Shown: positions 10,441-20,030, counted from the stretch's first letter. The stretch is DNA of 64,000 nucleotides from VAZQ01 sp963753575 (GCA_963753575.1 CAVWCR010000005.1:186001-250000), one strand, 5' to 3'. Notes: generated by a model not told the origin, from the letters alone. A program made the numbers and translations.

Positions 10441-10695
10441 CTAGCGGCTGCGCTCGCGCGCCATGAGGATGGTGAGGCCGCCCATCAGTGCAAACAACGG
10501 GCTTGTGAACAGCGCCAGCGCAAACCCCCCGGTATCGGAACTGGCGTGCATGATCAGCATATCGGCGCGCGCGATGCCGATCGAGACCGCCGTGACGGCG
10601 ATCAGGGTGGACAGCGCAAGGCCGAGCGTTGCGAACAACTCGACTGGGCGAGGCACTGGCCTCGACACATGCGCGGGTCCGTTGTGAATGGACAT
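10441..10695 (-). CDS. Small membrane protein of unknown function
   Basis: I do not recognise this 84-aa protein. It has a short hydrophilic N-terminus, then two hydrophobic segments (about residues 22-42, FATLGLALSTLIAVTAVSIG, and about 58-78), and ends in the basic tail ARERSR. A good ribosome site (GGAGG, six bases before the ATG) supports translation. It lies 62 bases upstream of the flavoprotein gene on the same strand and could be co-transcribed with it. Likely a two-helix inner-membrane protein. Confidence 0.65.
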   Translation of the reverse strand: MSIHNGPAHVSRPVPRPVELFATLGLALSTLIAVTAVSIGIARADMLIMHASSDTGGFALALFTSPLFALMGGLTILMARERSR

Positions 10696-10856
10696 GAGCG
10701 GCCTCCGCGAATCAGTACTGCGATTACCGCAGGCTGGGTCTGGATACCGGCGCCGGTGGGTCCGGACTTGGGCAAAGCCGTAGGTAAATATGGGCGATTT
10801 CGTGGAGATGGTTAGTGAAGGATTAACCCGGCGCGGTCCGAGGGCGGTGATGGCCG

Positions 10857-11492
10857 CTATTTCGCCGGCGCCGCCGCGTCCACCGGCAGTCCCAGCATCG
10901 GCACATAGCCGGGCTCGGCGGCGACGCGCTCCAGCCAGGCTCCGATCGCCGGAAACGAGGAGAGGTCGTAGTCGCACAGGTGGGCGAGGTGGGTGTAGGC
11001 GTAGAGCGCGATGTCGGCGACCGTGTAGCGCTCGGCCACGAAGAAGCGATGCTTGCGCAGATGCTTTTCCATGACGCCAAGCGAGCGGTAGCCCTCTTCC
11101 ATCCAGTCATCGAGCGCGTGCTGTTGCAACTCGCGGCCGCCCTTCACCAATGCGAGCCAGAAATACGCCGCCCCGATGTTGGGCTCGATACTGTGCTGCT
11201 CGAAGAACATCCATTGCAGCGCTTCGGCGCGATCGAAGCGGTCTTCGGGACGCAACGGTGAGCGGCTTGCCAAGTGCCAAAGGATGGCGTTCGACTCCGC
11301 GATGTAGCGGCCGGGCGCGACCTCGAGCAGCGGCACCTGGCCGCTCGGATTCTTCGCCAGGAAATCGGGCGTGTGGCTCTCGCCCTGAAGGATGTCGATC
11401 TCCTCGAGCCCGTACGGGAAGCCGAGCTGGGCGAGCGCGAGCCTCACCTTGTAGCTGTTGCCGGATCGCTGCATCGAATAGAGCGTATACAT
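10857..11492 (-). CDS. Glutathione S-transferase family protein
   Basis: The 211-aa protein has the two-domain GST plan. The N-terminal thioredoxin-like domain begins YTLYSMQRSGNSYKVRLAL, with Ser in the region of the catalytic residue and the cis-proline segment GQVPLLEV; the glutathione-contact motif AESNAILWHLA follows. The helical C-terminal domain includes FVAERYTVADIALYAYTHLA, the usual N-capping motif. It would conjugate glutathione to electrophiles or reduce peroxides. The gene stands alone on the minus strand with 188 bases upstream before the GT87-like gene. It is not closely similar to the zeta-type protein at 3534. Confidence 0.87.
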   Translation of the reverse strand: MYTLYSMQRSGNSYKVRLALAQLGFPYGLEEIDILQGESHTPDFLAKNPSGQVPLLEVAPGRYIAESNAILWHLASRSPLRPEDRFDRAEALQWMFFEQHSIEPNIGAAYFWLALVKGGRELQQHALDDWMEEGYRSLGVMEKHLRKHRFFVAERYTVADIALYAYTHLAHLCDYDLSSFPAIGAWLERVAAEPGYVPMLGLPVDAAAPAK

Positions 11493-11680
11493 CGGCGATC
11501 TTCATCCCCTCGCGTGGCGGCGCGACTTTAAGCAAGCCGAGACGTTGGCACTATGACACGAGCGGGGCGATCTTGAGATGCCAAAACTTTCGCTGCGTCG
11601 CGGTCGTTTCGTTCTTCGCGATGCCGTGGCGGAGAGTAAATTCAATCCGCCTGCGGCTTCATGCTCTTGTCAGGCTCTTG

Positions 11681-12940
11681 TCAGGGCGCCGCCGCCGAGA
11701 GTGCTGGCGGACGTTCGGGTAGATTTGCTGCAGCGCGGTGCAGGATCGCAATGAACACCGCAATCATCGTCAACACGCCGAGTGGAACCAAGGTCGCAAG
11801 TGCAACAGCGCGTGTCACGATTGGCATGAGCCAGAGTGCAGCAAGCGCGGTCTTTTCCCATGGCCCGAATCCGCGCGCCAAACCGTCTGCCGCCAGGAAC
11901 GCGATAGCCGGCGCCAGGATCATCATGTCGTAATCGAGGCTGTAGGGTGTCGCGAGCATCGCGGCCAGGCACAGCGCAGCCGCCTTGAGGGCGAATGATG
12001 CCTCGCTTCGCCACAGCGAAGTGAGCGCCAGCGCGACCGCGATGGTCACCACCGACTGCAGCGCGTAGGCGACCGCCACCGATCCGCCCCACATGCGCAC
12101 CCACGAGAACACGCTCTGGATCTTGTACCAGCCGATGTCGCCGCCTTCGAGGGCGACCACCCGAACGAAGCGGGCCGAATCAAAGAAAGCGGCCCAGATG
12201 CTTGGTCCGAACGCGAGCGTGGCGGCAAGAACGAGGAGCGCGACTGTCGCGGCAGCGGCCGCAAAGCTCCTCCAGCGGCCGGTGGCCGCCAGCACGAGTG
12301 GGATCATCATCCCAAACTGCGGTTTATAGGCCAGAAGCCCAAACAGCATGCCGGCCGCCACGGGCCTGCGGTCAAGCAGAATGAGGCCGAAGCCGATGAG
12401 CGCGGCCGTGAGGAAGCCGTTGTGGCCGTGGCTGAGGTTGACGAATACGGCCGGAAAGGCGGCGGCCAACAACAGCCAAAGGCGGTCTTGCGCGGTCTGA
12501 TCACCTGCGGGGCCGGAGGGCGAGAGGGTGAGGATGCGCCCGATCGACGGCAGATAGAAAATAAACGTCAATCCCTGCCACAGCGCCAGCGCCGGCCCAT
12601 AGGGCATGAGCGCCAGGGCGGCGGCGACGAACAGGAAGAATGGCGGGTAGTGCCAGCCATAGGCCGGCGTCCGGGCGCCGAAGATCTGCTGTTCGCGCAG
12701 GTGCTGGAGCGTCACATTGAACGGCGCGTCGGGCCGGCCTTCCAGCGCATAGGTCCCGGCCGCATAAATATTGGAGAAATCGGTCCCGAGCGGCCGGCCG
12801 AGCGCGTCGACATAGCCGTTGGCGGTCGCGATCAGATAGGCGCTGGCCAGCAGCAGGCCCGCCAGCATTGCGAGTGCCACGAGCCGCATGCGCTCGCGGG
12901 TGAGCCAGTTGCCCGTCCGCAATATCTCCTTTGGGCCCAT
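11681..12940 (-). CDS. GT87/DUF2029-like polytopic membrane glycosyltransferase
   Basis: The 419-aa protein has about ten hydrophobic helices. The N-terminal region carries LGTDFSNIYAAGTYALEGRP and AYGWHYPPFFLF, the acidic loop and the YPP motif typical of polyprenyl-phosphate-mannose-dependent C-type glycosyltransferases (GT87, formerly DUF2029). Such enzymes add sugars to envelope glycans on the outer face of the inner membrane. The ATG at 12940 is preferred over one 33 bases upstream because GAGG lies eight bases before it. It is transcribed divergently from the aspartate aminotransferase gene. The acceptor is unknown. Confidence 0.82.
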   Translation of the reverse strand: MGPKEILRTGNWLTRERMRLVALAMLAGLLLASAYLIATANGYVDALGRPLGTDFSNIYAAGTYALEGRPDAPFNVTLQHLREQQIFGARTPAYGWHYPPFFLFVAAALALMPYGPALALWQGLTFIFYLPSIGRILTLSPSGPAGDQTAQDRLWLLLAAAFPAVFVNLSHGHNGFLTAALIGFGLILLDRRPVAAGMLFGLLAYKPQFGMMIPLVLAATGRWRSFAAAAATVALLVLAATLAFGPSIWAAFFDSARFVRVVALEGGDIGWYKIQSVFSWVRMWGGSVAVAYALQSVVTIAVALALTSLWRSEASFALKAAALCLAAMLATPYSLDYDMMILAPAIAFLAADGLARGFGPWEKTALAALWLMPIVTRAVALATLVPLGVLTMIAVFIAILHRAAANLPERPPALSAAAP

Positions 12941-13177
12941 TCCTGACCTCGCATGGCGGGCTCGTGCAGCCACGCCGGCGCTCTGGCGCGCCGCTTGAGC
13001 GCATCCGCAAGCCCTACCAGGGCCGCATTGCTTGGCCGTTAATCAGGCCGTCTGGCCCCCAGATCGGGACCAGTGCCCGGGCTTGCCCGATACCCCGAAA
13101 TGAAATGATACGGCGAATGAACCTTGCCGCCGGGTCGCCGGACCATTAGGAAACACGCGCCGGAAAGGAGTTTTCCC

Positions 13178-14383
13178 ATGGCCTTCCTCGCGGAGTCGCT
13201 CAAGCGCATCAAGCCCTCTGCCACCATTGCGGTGACGGACATGGCGCGCGCGCTCAAAGCGCAGGGCCGCGACATCATCGGCCTGGGGGTGGGAGAGCCC
13301 GACTTCGACACGCCCGACCATATCAAGCGGGCGGCGATCGCGGCGATCGAGGCCGGCAAGGCATCGAAGTACACCGCCGTCGACGGCATCCCCGAGCTCA
13401 AGGCTGCGATCGCGCGCAAGTTCAAGCGCGAGAACGATCTCGACTACAAGGCGAGCCAGATCATCGTCGGCACCGGCGGCAAGCAGGTGCTGTTCAACGC
13501 CCTGATGGCGACGCTCAATCCAGGCGACGAGGTCATCATCCCGGCGCCCTATTGGGTGAGCTATCCCGATATCGTGCTGCTCGCCGGCGCCACGCCGGTG
13601 GCGGTGGAGACGCGGCTCGAAGACGGCTTCAAGATGAAGCCCGAGCAGCTCGAGCGCGCGATCACCAGGAACACGAAATGGCTGATCTTCAACTCGCCCT
13701 CGAACCCGACCGGCGCCGCCTATTCGCGTGACGAGGTGAAGGCGATCACCGACGTGCTGATGCGTCACCCGCATGTCTGGACGCTCAGCGACGACATGTA
13801 CGAACATCTCGTCTACGACGACTTTGCGTTCTTCAGTCCGGCGCAGATCGAGCCGGGGCTCTACGATCGCACGCTCACGCTCAATGGCGTGTCGAAAGCC
13901 TACTGCATGACCGGCTGGCGCATCGGCTACGCGGGCGGGCCCGAGCATCTGATCAAGGCGATGGCGACGCTGCAGTCGCAGTCGACCACCAATGCCAATG
14001 CGGCCGCGCAGTGGGCCTCGGTGGCCGCGCTCGACGGCCCGCAGGACTTCATCCCGAAGCACAACGAGGTGTTCAAGGAGCGCCGCGACCTGTGCGTGTC
14101 GATGCTCAACCAGGCCAAGGGCCTGCGCTGCCCGAAGCCCGAGGGCGCGTTCTATGTCTATCCGTCATGCGCCGAAGCGATCGGGCGGACTACGCCATCC
14201 GGCAAGAAGCTCGAGACCGATCAGGATTTCGTCACCGAACTGCTGGCGGCCGAAGGGGTGGCGGTGGTGCAGGGCACGGCGTTCGGGCTCGGCCCGGCGT
14301 TCCGCGTATCCTATGCGGTGGCGACCCCGCAGGTCGAAGAAGCCTGTCGGCGCATCCAGCGTTTCTGTGGAAATCTGAAGTAA
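13178..14383 (+). CDS. aspC: Aspartate aminotransferase, class I PLP enzyme
   Basis: The 401-aa protein follows the Ib aspartate aminotransferase subgroup of alphaproteobacteria: SATIAVTDMARALKAQGRD near the N-terminus, GVGEPDFDTP substrate loop, NSPSNPTGAAYS, and the PLP-lysine motif NGVSKAYCMTGWRIGYA with Lys240. The C-terminal Arg that binds the substrate carboxylate is in FRVSYA. It interconverts aspartate plus 2-oxoglutarate with oxaloacetate plus glutamate; some relatives also use prephenate. AAGGAG sits eight bases before the ATG at 13178. A possible terminator follows. Confidence 0.94.
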   Translation: MAFLAESLKRIKPSATIAVTDMARALKAQGRDIIGLGVGEPDFDTPDHIKRAAIAAIEAGKASKYTAVDGIPELKAAIARKFKRENDLDYKASQIIVGTGGKQVLFNALMATLNPGDEVIIPAPYWVSYPDIVLLAGATPVAVETRLEDGFKMKPEQLERAITRNTKWLIFNSPSNPTGAAYSRDEVKAITDVLMRHPHVWTLSDDMYEHLVYDDFAFFSPAQIEPGLYDRTLTLNGVSKAYCMTGWRIGYAGGPEHLIKAMATLQSQSTTNANAAAQWASVAALDGPQDFIPKHNEVFKERRDLCVSMLNQAKGLRCPKPEGAFYVYPSCAEAIGRTTPSGKKLETDQDFVTELLAAEGVAVVQGTAFGLGPAFRVSYAVATPQVEEACRRIQRFCGNLK

Positions 14384-14387
14384 TTCC

Positions 14388-14419
14388 GCCCCTGATGGTT
14401 AACGCGGCGCGGTTTTTTT
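14388..14419 (+). terminator. Possible rho-independent terminator after aspC
   Basis: A GC-rich segment with partial CCGC/GCGG complementarity ends in seven consecutive T residues (14413-14419) just after the aspC stop. The stem is imperfect, so this is a weak call resting mainly on the T-run. Confidence 0.35.
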
Positions 14420-14522
14420 GAGGTTGATCAAGGTCGACCTGCGACTTGTCGCTGAAATTTTCGTATCATGAGTTTCAGGACCATGCCGGTCCTGACGTCG
14501 CGTGAAACGCGGGAGGATTTCT

Positions 14523-14999
14523 ATGTCAAAGACAATCGGGGCTGGGCTGGCTCTGGTCGTGATGTTGTTTGCTTCGGCCGCACAGGCGCAGGTCAAGGCT
14601 GGCGTTTTGAGCTGCGACGTCGCCGGTGGTTTCGGCTGGATTATCGGGTCGAGCAAGACAGTGTCTTGCATCTTCACGCCGGACCGGCCTGGTCCGAGCG
14701 AAGGCTACGTCGGCACGATCAACAAATTCGGGCTCGACGTTGGGGTGACCACTCGCCAGAGCATGGTGTGGGGCGTGTTTGCCGACACCTGGGGCGGGGC
14801 GCGTGGCGCGCTTGCGGGCAGCTACGTGGGCGCGACCGGCGAAGCGACTTTTGCGATCGGACTCGGCGCCAACGTGTTGGTCGGCGGCTCGAACCGCTCG
14901 ATCGCGTTGCAGCCGCTTTCAGTCACTGGCCAGACCGGTCTTAACGTTGCGGGCGGGGTCGCCGACCTGCAACTGCGGCCTGCCGGGGGCCGGCGCTGA
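14523..14999 (+). CDS. DUF992 domain secreted protein
   Basis: The 158-aa protein has a clear signal peptide (SKTIGAGLALVVMLFASAAQ, cleavage after AQA) and a mature domain beginning VKAGVLSCDVAGGFGWIIGS, which matches the DUF992 family of small periplasmic or outer-membrane-associated proteins common in Hyphomicrobiales. Function is unknown. Two Cys residues (SCDVA and VSCIF) could form a disulfide. GGGAGG lies before the ATG at 14523; an in-frame ATG 21 bases upstream would put that site inside the gene. It stands alone between convergent neighbours. Confidence 0.87.
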   Translation: MSKTIGAGLALVVMLFASAAQAQVKAGVLSCDVAGGFGWIIGSSKTVSCIFTPDRPGPSEGYVGTINKFGLDVGVTTRQSMVWGVFADTWGGARGALAGSYVGATGEATFAIGLGANVLVGGSNRSIALQPLSVTGQTGLNVAGGVADLQLRPAGGRR

Positions 15000-15084
15000 G
15001 CGGTCGGCAAGAGGGCTTGCGTGCAACGGCCGCGGGTCTCCGACGGCCGCCGTTGCTTTGGCGGGGTCTAAGCTATTTGTGCGA

Positions 15085-16419
15085 CTACGCCGCAACCGAT
15101 GAGACGATGCGCTCGTGCTTGCCGCCGGCCGTGCGCGCGATGGTGTCGACCGCGGTCAGCGTGAGCGTGATCGGCCGCCCGAGTAACCCGGAAAAATAAT
15201 TGGTCAGGCCGGCGTGGTCGGCTGGCGCCGCGCCTGTCGGCACGAACAACAGCTCGATGGTGTCTTGGGCGTCCTGGCGGATCTGGAATTGCCTTGCCGG
15301 GACGTGGCGCAGAATGCAGGCGGCCGGGACATCGCGCTGCCAGATGCGCTGCTCGCCGCGCGCGCTCATGAGGGCGTTGCGGCGTCGGCCCTCGACCCGC
15401 GCCAGCCGCGTCAGGGTGCCACCGGTCGGGCAGGCGTCCTCTGCAAGGGTCGCGTAGTCGCCGATCTCGTAGCGGATGAAGGGCGTCGCATAGTTATGAA
15501 GGCTGGTGAGAATGACGCGGCCGGTCTGCCCCGGCTCGACCGGTCGGTCGTCATCGTCAAGCAGCTCGACCATGACATTTTCTTCGCAGACCGCAAGGGC
15601 GCCGTCCTGCGGTGATTGCAACGCGATCGCTCCCGCTTCGGCGCAGCCGTAGATTTGTGCGGTGTCGCAGCCGAAGGTCTTGCGCGCAAGCGTCGCGATG
15701 TCGTCGCCCGCGATTTCACTGATCGCCACGATGCCCCTGAGCCCGAGGTCGGCAATTCGCCCGGCGTCCGGATGGCTGGCCAGTTCCTGGAGCACTGACG
15801 GGAACGTCAGCAGGTATTTGGGCCGGTGCCGCACCAGCCATGCGATCATGTTGCCGGTCGGCGTCCGCAGATCGAGCATATAGTGCGGCGCCTGCCGACC
15901 CGGATACGACCATTGCATCTCGATCTTGCCATCCGGAAAGCCGCGATCGTTCGCCGCATAGTGCCGGATGCTGGCCATGGGGGCAGTATCGTCGTAGTCC
16001 CACCAGCGATAGAGGCGCTGCATCATGCAGGCGTCGGCGATGCGCACCAGCGCGCAGGTTCGAAACGACAGGCGGCTTGCCCCCGTGGTGCCGGACGTCT
16101 GCCGCGTGCTCACCGCTCCGATTTCGGGCGGCGGCTGGGCTGGGCTCATGCGGTCGAGGTCGCGCTCGAGATCGGCCCGGCGCAGGATTGGCACGTCGCG
16201 CCAGGCGCGCAGATCGGGCATTTCTGCGCTGCGAAAGAGTGGCGCCAGCCGGTCACGATAGAACGGCGAATGCGCGTGCGCAAAAGTGACGAGGCGCGCC
16301 AGCAACCCGTCCCGATAGGCATCGAGGCCGCTGCGCGGCATCCGCTCGGTGCGCTGCAGCTTGGCGGCAAAGCGGGCGTAAACATCCTGTTCCGACGGCT
16401 CGTGCGTGAGAGCAGGCAA
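15085..16419 (-). CDS. PaaK-like adenylate-forming acyl-CoA ligase
   Basis: The 444-aa protein has the AMP-binding P-loop TRQTSGTTGASRLSF (about residues 105-120), then IYGCAEAGAIALQ as the second adenylation motif and YATPFIRYEIGDYA with the ATP-ribose-binding Asp, followed by a small C-terminal lid domain. This is the phenylacetate-CoA ligase / coenzyme-F390-synthetase-like subfamily, which activates aryl or other carboxylic acids with ATP. Substrate unknown. The start is a TTG at 16419 with AAAGG about ten bases upstream; the next ATG would remove about 27 residues. No paa genes are adjacent. Confidence 0.82.
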   Translation of the reverse strand: MPALTHEPSEQDVYARFAAKLQRTERMPRSGLDAYRDGLLARLVTFAHAHSPFYRDRLAPLFRSAEMPDLRAWRDVPILRRADLERDLDRMSPAQPPPEIGAVSTRQTSGTTGASRLSFRTCALVRIADACMMQRLYRWWDYDDTAPMASIRHYAANDRGFPDGKIEMQWSYPGRQAPHYMLDLRTPTGNMIAWLVRHRPKYLLTFPSVLQELASHPDAGRIADLGLRGIVAISEIAGDDIATLARKTFGCDTAQIYGCAEAGAIALQSPQDGALAVCEENVMVELLDDDDRPVEPGQTGRVILTSLHNYATPFIRYEIGDYATLAEDACPTGGTLTRLARVEGRRRNALMSARGEQRIWQRDVPAACILRHVPARQFQIRQDAQDTIELLFVPTGAAPADHAGLTNYFSGLLGRPITLTLTAVDTIARTAGGKHERIVSSVAA

Positions 16420-16676
16420 GCGCTAAGCCTTTCGCAGATTAGTTTGCGATTTGGCAATGTTCGGCGTTCGTCCCATGCCTTCGTCCCACGCCTTCGTCCT
16501 AAGCTGCGTCGATCCTGCAGCCGTCTATGCGATCGGTATCCTAGCATTGGCGCCCGCGGTGAGGTGTCGCCCTTTTGTATGAACCGCTTGCCAGTCACGC
16601 TCCGGCCTGAAACGATAGTTGTCCGGCCCATGGGTTCCAACAAGGCCGCATCTCACAAGCGGAAGGGAGGCGGGAA

Positions 16677-18731
16677 ATGGCACAGAACGGCACAAGAGCG
16701 ACGGGTCCCCGGTGCATCGCGCTGGTGGGCCCGTTCCAAAGCGGCAAGACCACGCTGTTGGAGGCGATCCTCGCGCGTACCGACGCGATCCAGCGTCAAG
16801 GCACGGTGGAGGCGGGTACGACTGTCGGCGACGGCAGCAAGGAAGCGCGCCACCACCGTATGAGCGTGGAGCTTTCGGCTGCCACCACCACCTTCATGGG
16901 TGAGACCCTCACGTTTCTGGATTGCCCCGGCTCGGTCGAATTCGCCCATGACATGCGCGCGGCGTTGCCGGCAGTGGATGCCGCCGTCGTGGTCTGCGAG
17001 ATGGACGAGAAAAAGGTTCCTCAGCTGCAGCTGATCTTGCGCGAGCTCGAAGACCAGAACATTCCGCACTTCGTATTTCTCAACAAGATCGACAAGGCCA
17101 ATTCCACCATCCACGACGCGCTCAAGCTGCTGCAGCCGGCGTCGCGCTCCAAGCTCCTGCTGCGCCAGATCCCGACCTTTGCGGGCGATATCATCACGGG
17201 CTTCGTCGACCTCGCGCTCGAACGGGCGTTCGTCTACAAGGAGTACGCGCCGTCGCAGGTCATTCCACTCGAAGGCGATACCCTCGATCGCGAAAAGACC
17301 GCGCGTTTTTCCATGCTGGAGACGCTGGCCGACCACGACGACGAATTGATGGAGCAGCTCCTCAGCGACATTCAGCCGCCGGCCGACAAGGTGTTCGATG
17401 ATCTGGGCAAGGAACTGCGCGATGGGCTCGTCTGCCCGGTTCTGCTCGGGTCGGCGACCCGCACCAACGGCGTGCTGCGGCTGTTGAAGGCGTTGCGCCA
17501 CGAGGCGCCCGATGTCGGGGCGACCGCAAAGCGCATCGGGGTCCAAGCGGGCTTCGACTGCGTCGCCTATGTGATGAAAAGCCTGCACACCGCCCACGGC
17601 GGCAAGATGTCGATCGTGCGCGTGCTGAGCGGACAGATTCCCGACAGCTCGACCCTCCTGACGCCTGAGCGCGACGCCGGGCGCGTCGCCGGCATCTTCA
17701 AGCTCGTCGGCCAGACCAGCGAGAAGCGCGGCCCGGCCGGGGTCGGCGAGACTGTTGCGCTCGGCAAGCTCGACCATGCCAACACCGGTGACACGCTGAC
17801 GCTCGGAAAGCAGGCGCATCCGCCGCTGGCGCAAAATGCCCCGCTGCCGCCGGTGCTGTCGATCGCGATCGGCGCCAAGGAGCGCAAGGACGACGTCAAG
17901 CTCGGTCAGGCCTTGCACAAGCTGACCGAGGAGGACCCCTCGCTGTCGGTGGCGCACAACGCCGAGGTACATGAGGTGGTGGCCTGGGGCCAGGGCGAGA
18001 TGCACTTGCGCGTCGCGAGCGAGCGGCTCGCCGATCGCTTCGGCGTTGCGGTCGCGACCCGCAGGCCGACCGTCGGCTATCAGGAGACCATCAAGAAGGG
18101 CATCGTCCAGCGCGGCCGCCACAAGAAGCAGTCGGGCGGCCACGGCCAGTACGGCGACGTCGTGGTCGATATCAAGCCGCTGCCGCGCGGCTCCGGGTTC
18201 GTGTTCACCGAGGAAATCAAGGGCGGCGTGGTGCCGCGCAACTACATCCCGTCGGTGGAGGAAGGCGTGGCCGATGCGCTCAAGCATGGTCCGCTCGGCT
18301 TCCCGGTGGTCGACATCGCGGTGAAGCTGATCGACGGCTCCTATCACACGGTCGACTCGTCCGACATGGCATTTCAACTCGCCGGCCGGCTCGCCATTCA
18401 TGAAGGCTTGCCGCAGTGCCAGCCGGTGTTGCTGGAGCCGATCTATCAGGTCGAGATCGTCTGCCCAAGCGAGGCGACCGCCAAGATGAACGCGTTGATG
18501 TCCGGACGGCGCGGCCAGATCCTCGGCTTTGACACCCGCGAGGGCTGGGACGGCTGGGATGTGGTGCGCGTGCAGATGCCGGAAACCGAGATCGGCGACC
18601 TGATCGTGGAAGTGCGCTCGGCCACCGCCGGCGTCGGCAGCTACACCTGCAGGTTCGACCACATGGCGGAGGTGACCGGCCGCACCGCTGACCAGATCGT
18701 CGCGGCCAAGAAGGCGGCGGCTGCGGCGTAG
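16677..18731 (+). CDS. Elongation factor G-like GTPase (EF-G paralogue)
   Basis: The 684-aa protein has the EF-G domain order. The G domain carries P-loop GPFQSGKTT, G3 DCPGSVEF (Asp82 to Phe89) and G4 NKID; domains II and III follow, then domain IV with SGGHGQYGDVVVDIKPL and domain V ending in HMAEVTGRTADQIVA. In canonical EF-G the G3 motif is DTPGHVDF; here the catalytic His is Ser86. The G domain is shorter than in true EF-G. This matches the EF-G-like paralogue group of unknown role rather than the essential factor encoded with rpsL/rpsG. GGAGGCGGGAA precedes the ATG. No ribosomal genes are adjacent. Confidence 0.88.
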   Translation: MAQNGTRATGPRCIALVGPFQSGKTTLLEAILARTDAIQRQGTVEAGTTVGDGSKEARHHRMSVELSAATTTFMGETLTFLDCPGSVEFAHDMRAALPAVDAAVVVCEMDEKKVPQLQLILRELEDQNIPHFVFLNKIDKANSTIHDALKLLQPASRSKLLLRQIPTFAGDIITGFVDLALERAFVYKEYAPSQVIPLEGDTLDREKTARFSMLETLADHDDELMEQLLSDIQPPADKVFDDLGKELRDGLVCPVLLGSATRTNGVLRLLKALRHEAPDVGATAKRIGVQAGFDCVAYVMKSLHTAHGGKMSIVRVLSGQIPDSSTLLTPERDAGRVAGIFKLVGQTSEKRGPAGVGETVALGKLDHANTGDTLTLGKQAHPPLAQNAPLPPVLSIAIGAKERKDDVKLGQALHKLTEEDPSLSVAHNAEVHEVVAWGQGEMHLRVASERLADRFGVAVATRRPTVGYQETIKKGIVQRGRHKKQSGGHGQYGDVVVDIKPLPRGSGFVFTEEIKGGVVPRNYIPSVEEGVADALKHGPLGFPVVDIAVKLIDGSYHTVDSSDMAFQLAGRLAIHEGLPQCQPVLLEPIYQVEIVCPSEATAKMNALMSGRRGQILGFDTREGWDGWDVVRVQMPETEIGDLIVEVRSATAGVGSYTCRFDHMAEVTGRTADQIVAAKKAAAAA

Positions 18732-18971
18732 CCTAACGCAGGCGAGTCGATAGCGGGCGCGCGTTCGCCCGCCAGAAGTCATTTCCGCCGACCCACGCTC
18801 TGCGCGCATCATTCTCATTCTGCACGCAGCGCGGCGGTTACCAATTGCAAAGCATAATCGGCTTCTTCGTGTTCTTGACCGGTTTGTTTACCGTGTTGTG
18901 CAGAGCCCGCGGGATAACATTGCGGGAGGCGGTCGCGGAAAGAACAGGCGCCGCGGGAGCCCCGGCATTCC

Positions 18972-19862
18972 ATGTTGAACGCGCTGCGTAAGCTGTTTGG
19001 AGCAGCCGAGTCGGCTGCGCCTTTGTCGGCCGAGCCGGGCGACGGGCCGGTCGCGCTTGCGGACGTGCTGTCGCGCGGCTGGTTCGAACAGTGGTACCAG
19101 CCCAAGATTGAATTGAAGTCGATGCGGCTCGTGGGCGCGGAGGCGCTGGTGCGCGCCCGCCATCCGCAGCGCGGCATTCTGCCGCCCGCTTTGTTCCTTC
19201 CGGGCGCGGGCGAGGCCGACATGCTGGCGCTCACTGAGCGGGTCCTGATCACGGCGTTGCAGGATTGGCACGCCTGCGCGGCCAGCGGCATGTCGGTGAA
19301 GCTCGCGGTCAACGTGCCGGTCTCGGCGCTGGTGAAGCTGCCGATTGCCGACATCGTGCGCGAACACCGGCCCAGGAGCGAGCGTTGGCCGGGGCTGATC
19401 CTCGAAGTGACCGAGGACGAGATCATCCGCGACCTCGCGCTTGCCAAGAATGTCGCCGAGCTGTTGCGGGCCTCGCAATGCGCACTCGCGCTCGACGATT
19501 TCGGCGCCGGCTATTCCTCGATCGCGCGGCTGCGCGAGCTGCCGTTCAGCGAGCTCAAGATCGACCGCGCCTATGTGATGAATTGCCATGACGACCGGTT
19601 CAACGCCGACCTGTGCGAGGTGTTCGTGGAGCTTGCCCATCGCTTCGGCCTCACGACCGTGGCCGAAGGTGTCGAAACAATACACGAGAGCCACAAGTTG
19701 CAGGCACTCGGCGCCGACATCGGGCAGGGCTACCTTTTTGCCAAGCCGATGCCGCGCGCGCAGCTCATCGGGCTGATGCGCCGGCGCCTGGTCGGCCTCC
19801 CGGCCGAGAACCTGCTGGCCGAAGAGCCGGTCCGCCGGACCGGGTTCTTTGCTTGGGGCTGA
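18972..19862 (+). CDS. EAL-domain cyclic-di-GMP phosphodiesterase
   Basis: The 296-aa cytoplasmic protein consists of about 35 N-terminal residues followed by a single EAL domain. The catalytic set is complete: Glu57 in EALVR, Asn114 in NVP, Glu145 in LEVTE, Asp175-Asp176 in DDFGAG, Lys196 in KIDR, Glu232 in AEGVE and Gln252 in QGYLFAKP. It should therefore hydrolyse c-di-GMP to pGpG. No GGDEF, PAS or membrane segment is present, so its input signal is not encoded in the same chain. The final codons and stop lie in a 21-bp tandem duplication. Confidence 0.92.
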   Translation: MLNALRKLFGAAESAAPLSAEPGDGPVALADVLSRGWFEQWYQPKIELKSMRLVGAEALVRARHPQRGILPPALFLPGAGEADMLALTERVLITALQDWHACAASGMSVKLAVNVPVSALVKLPIADIVREHRPRSERWPGLILEVTEDEIIRDLALAKNVAELLRASQCALALDDFGAGYSSIARLRELPFSELKIDRAYVMNCHDDRFNADLCEVFVELAHRFGLTTVAEGVETIHESHKLQALGADIGQGYLFAKPMPRAQLIGLMRRRLVGLPAENLLAEEPVRRTGFFAWG

Positions 19863-19892
19863 GCCAGCCGCGCTTGGGGCTGAGCCAGCCGC
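19851..19892. repeat. Perfect 21-bp tandem duplication spanning the EAL gene stop codon
   Basis: The unit beginning GCTTGGGGCTGAGCC is present twice, back to back, at 19851-19871 and 19872-19892. The first copy contains the last codons and TGA of the EAL gene; the second lies just past it. Exact identity suggests a recent slippage duplication. Confidence 0.95.
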
Positions 19893-20030
19893 CACGCAAG
19901 CGGCCGGAACTCATTATGTACGTTGCGGCGTCCCCAAACGTTACATCAAACCTGCATCCCGCATCTGTGACTTGCCGCTGACCGGGCGTAGGATTACCCC
20001 TGCCTCACCTGAGCCCGAGGAGCTGATCCC

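Noticed and set aside
13043..14062. 339-codon minus-strand open frame opposite aspC
   Set aside because: Shadow of a clear aminotransferase gene.
16653..18818. 721-codon minus-strand open frame opposite the EF-G-like gene
   Set aside because: No domain can be seen in it, and the opposite strand holds every EF-G motif in order with a good ribosome site.
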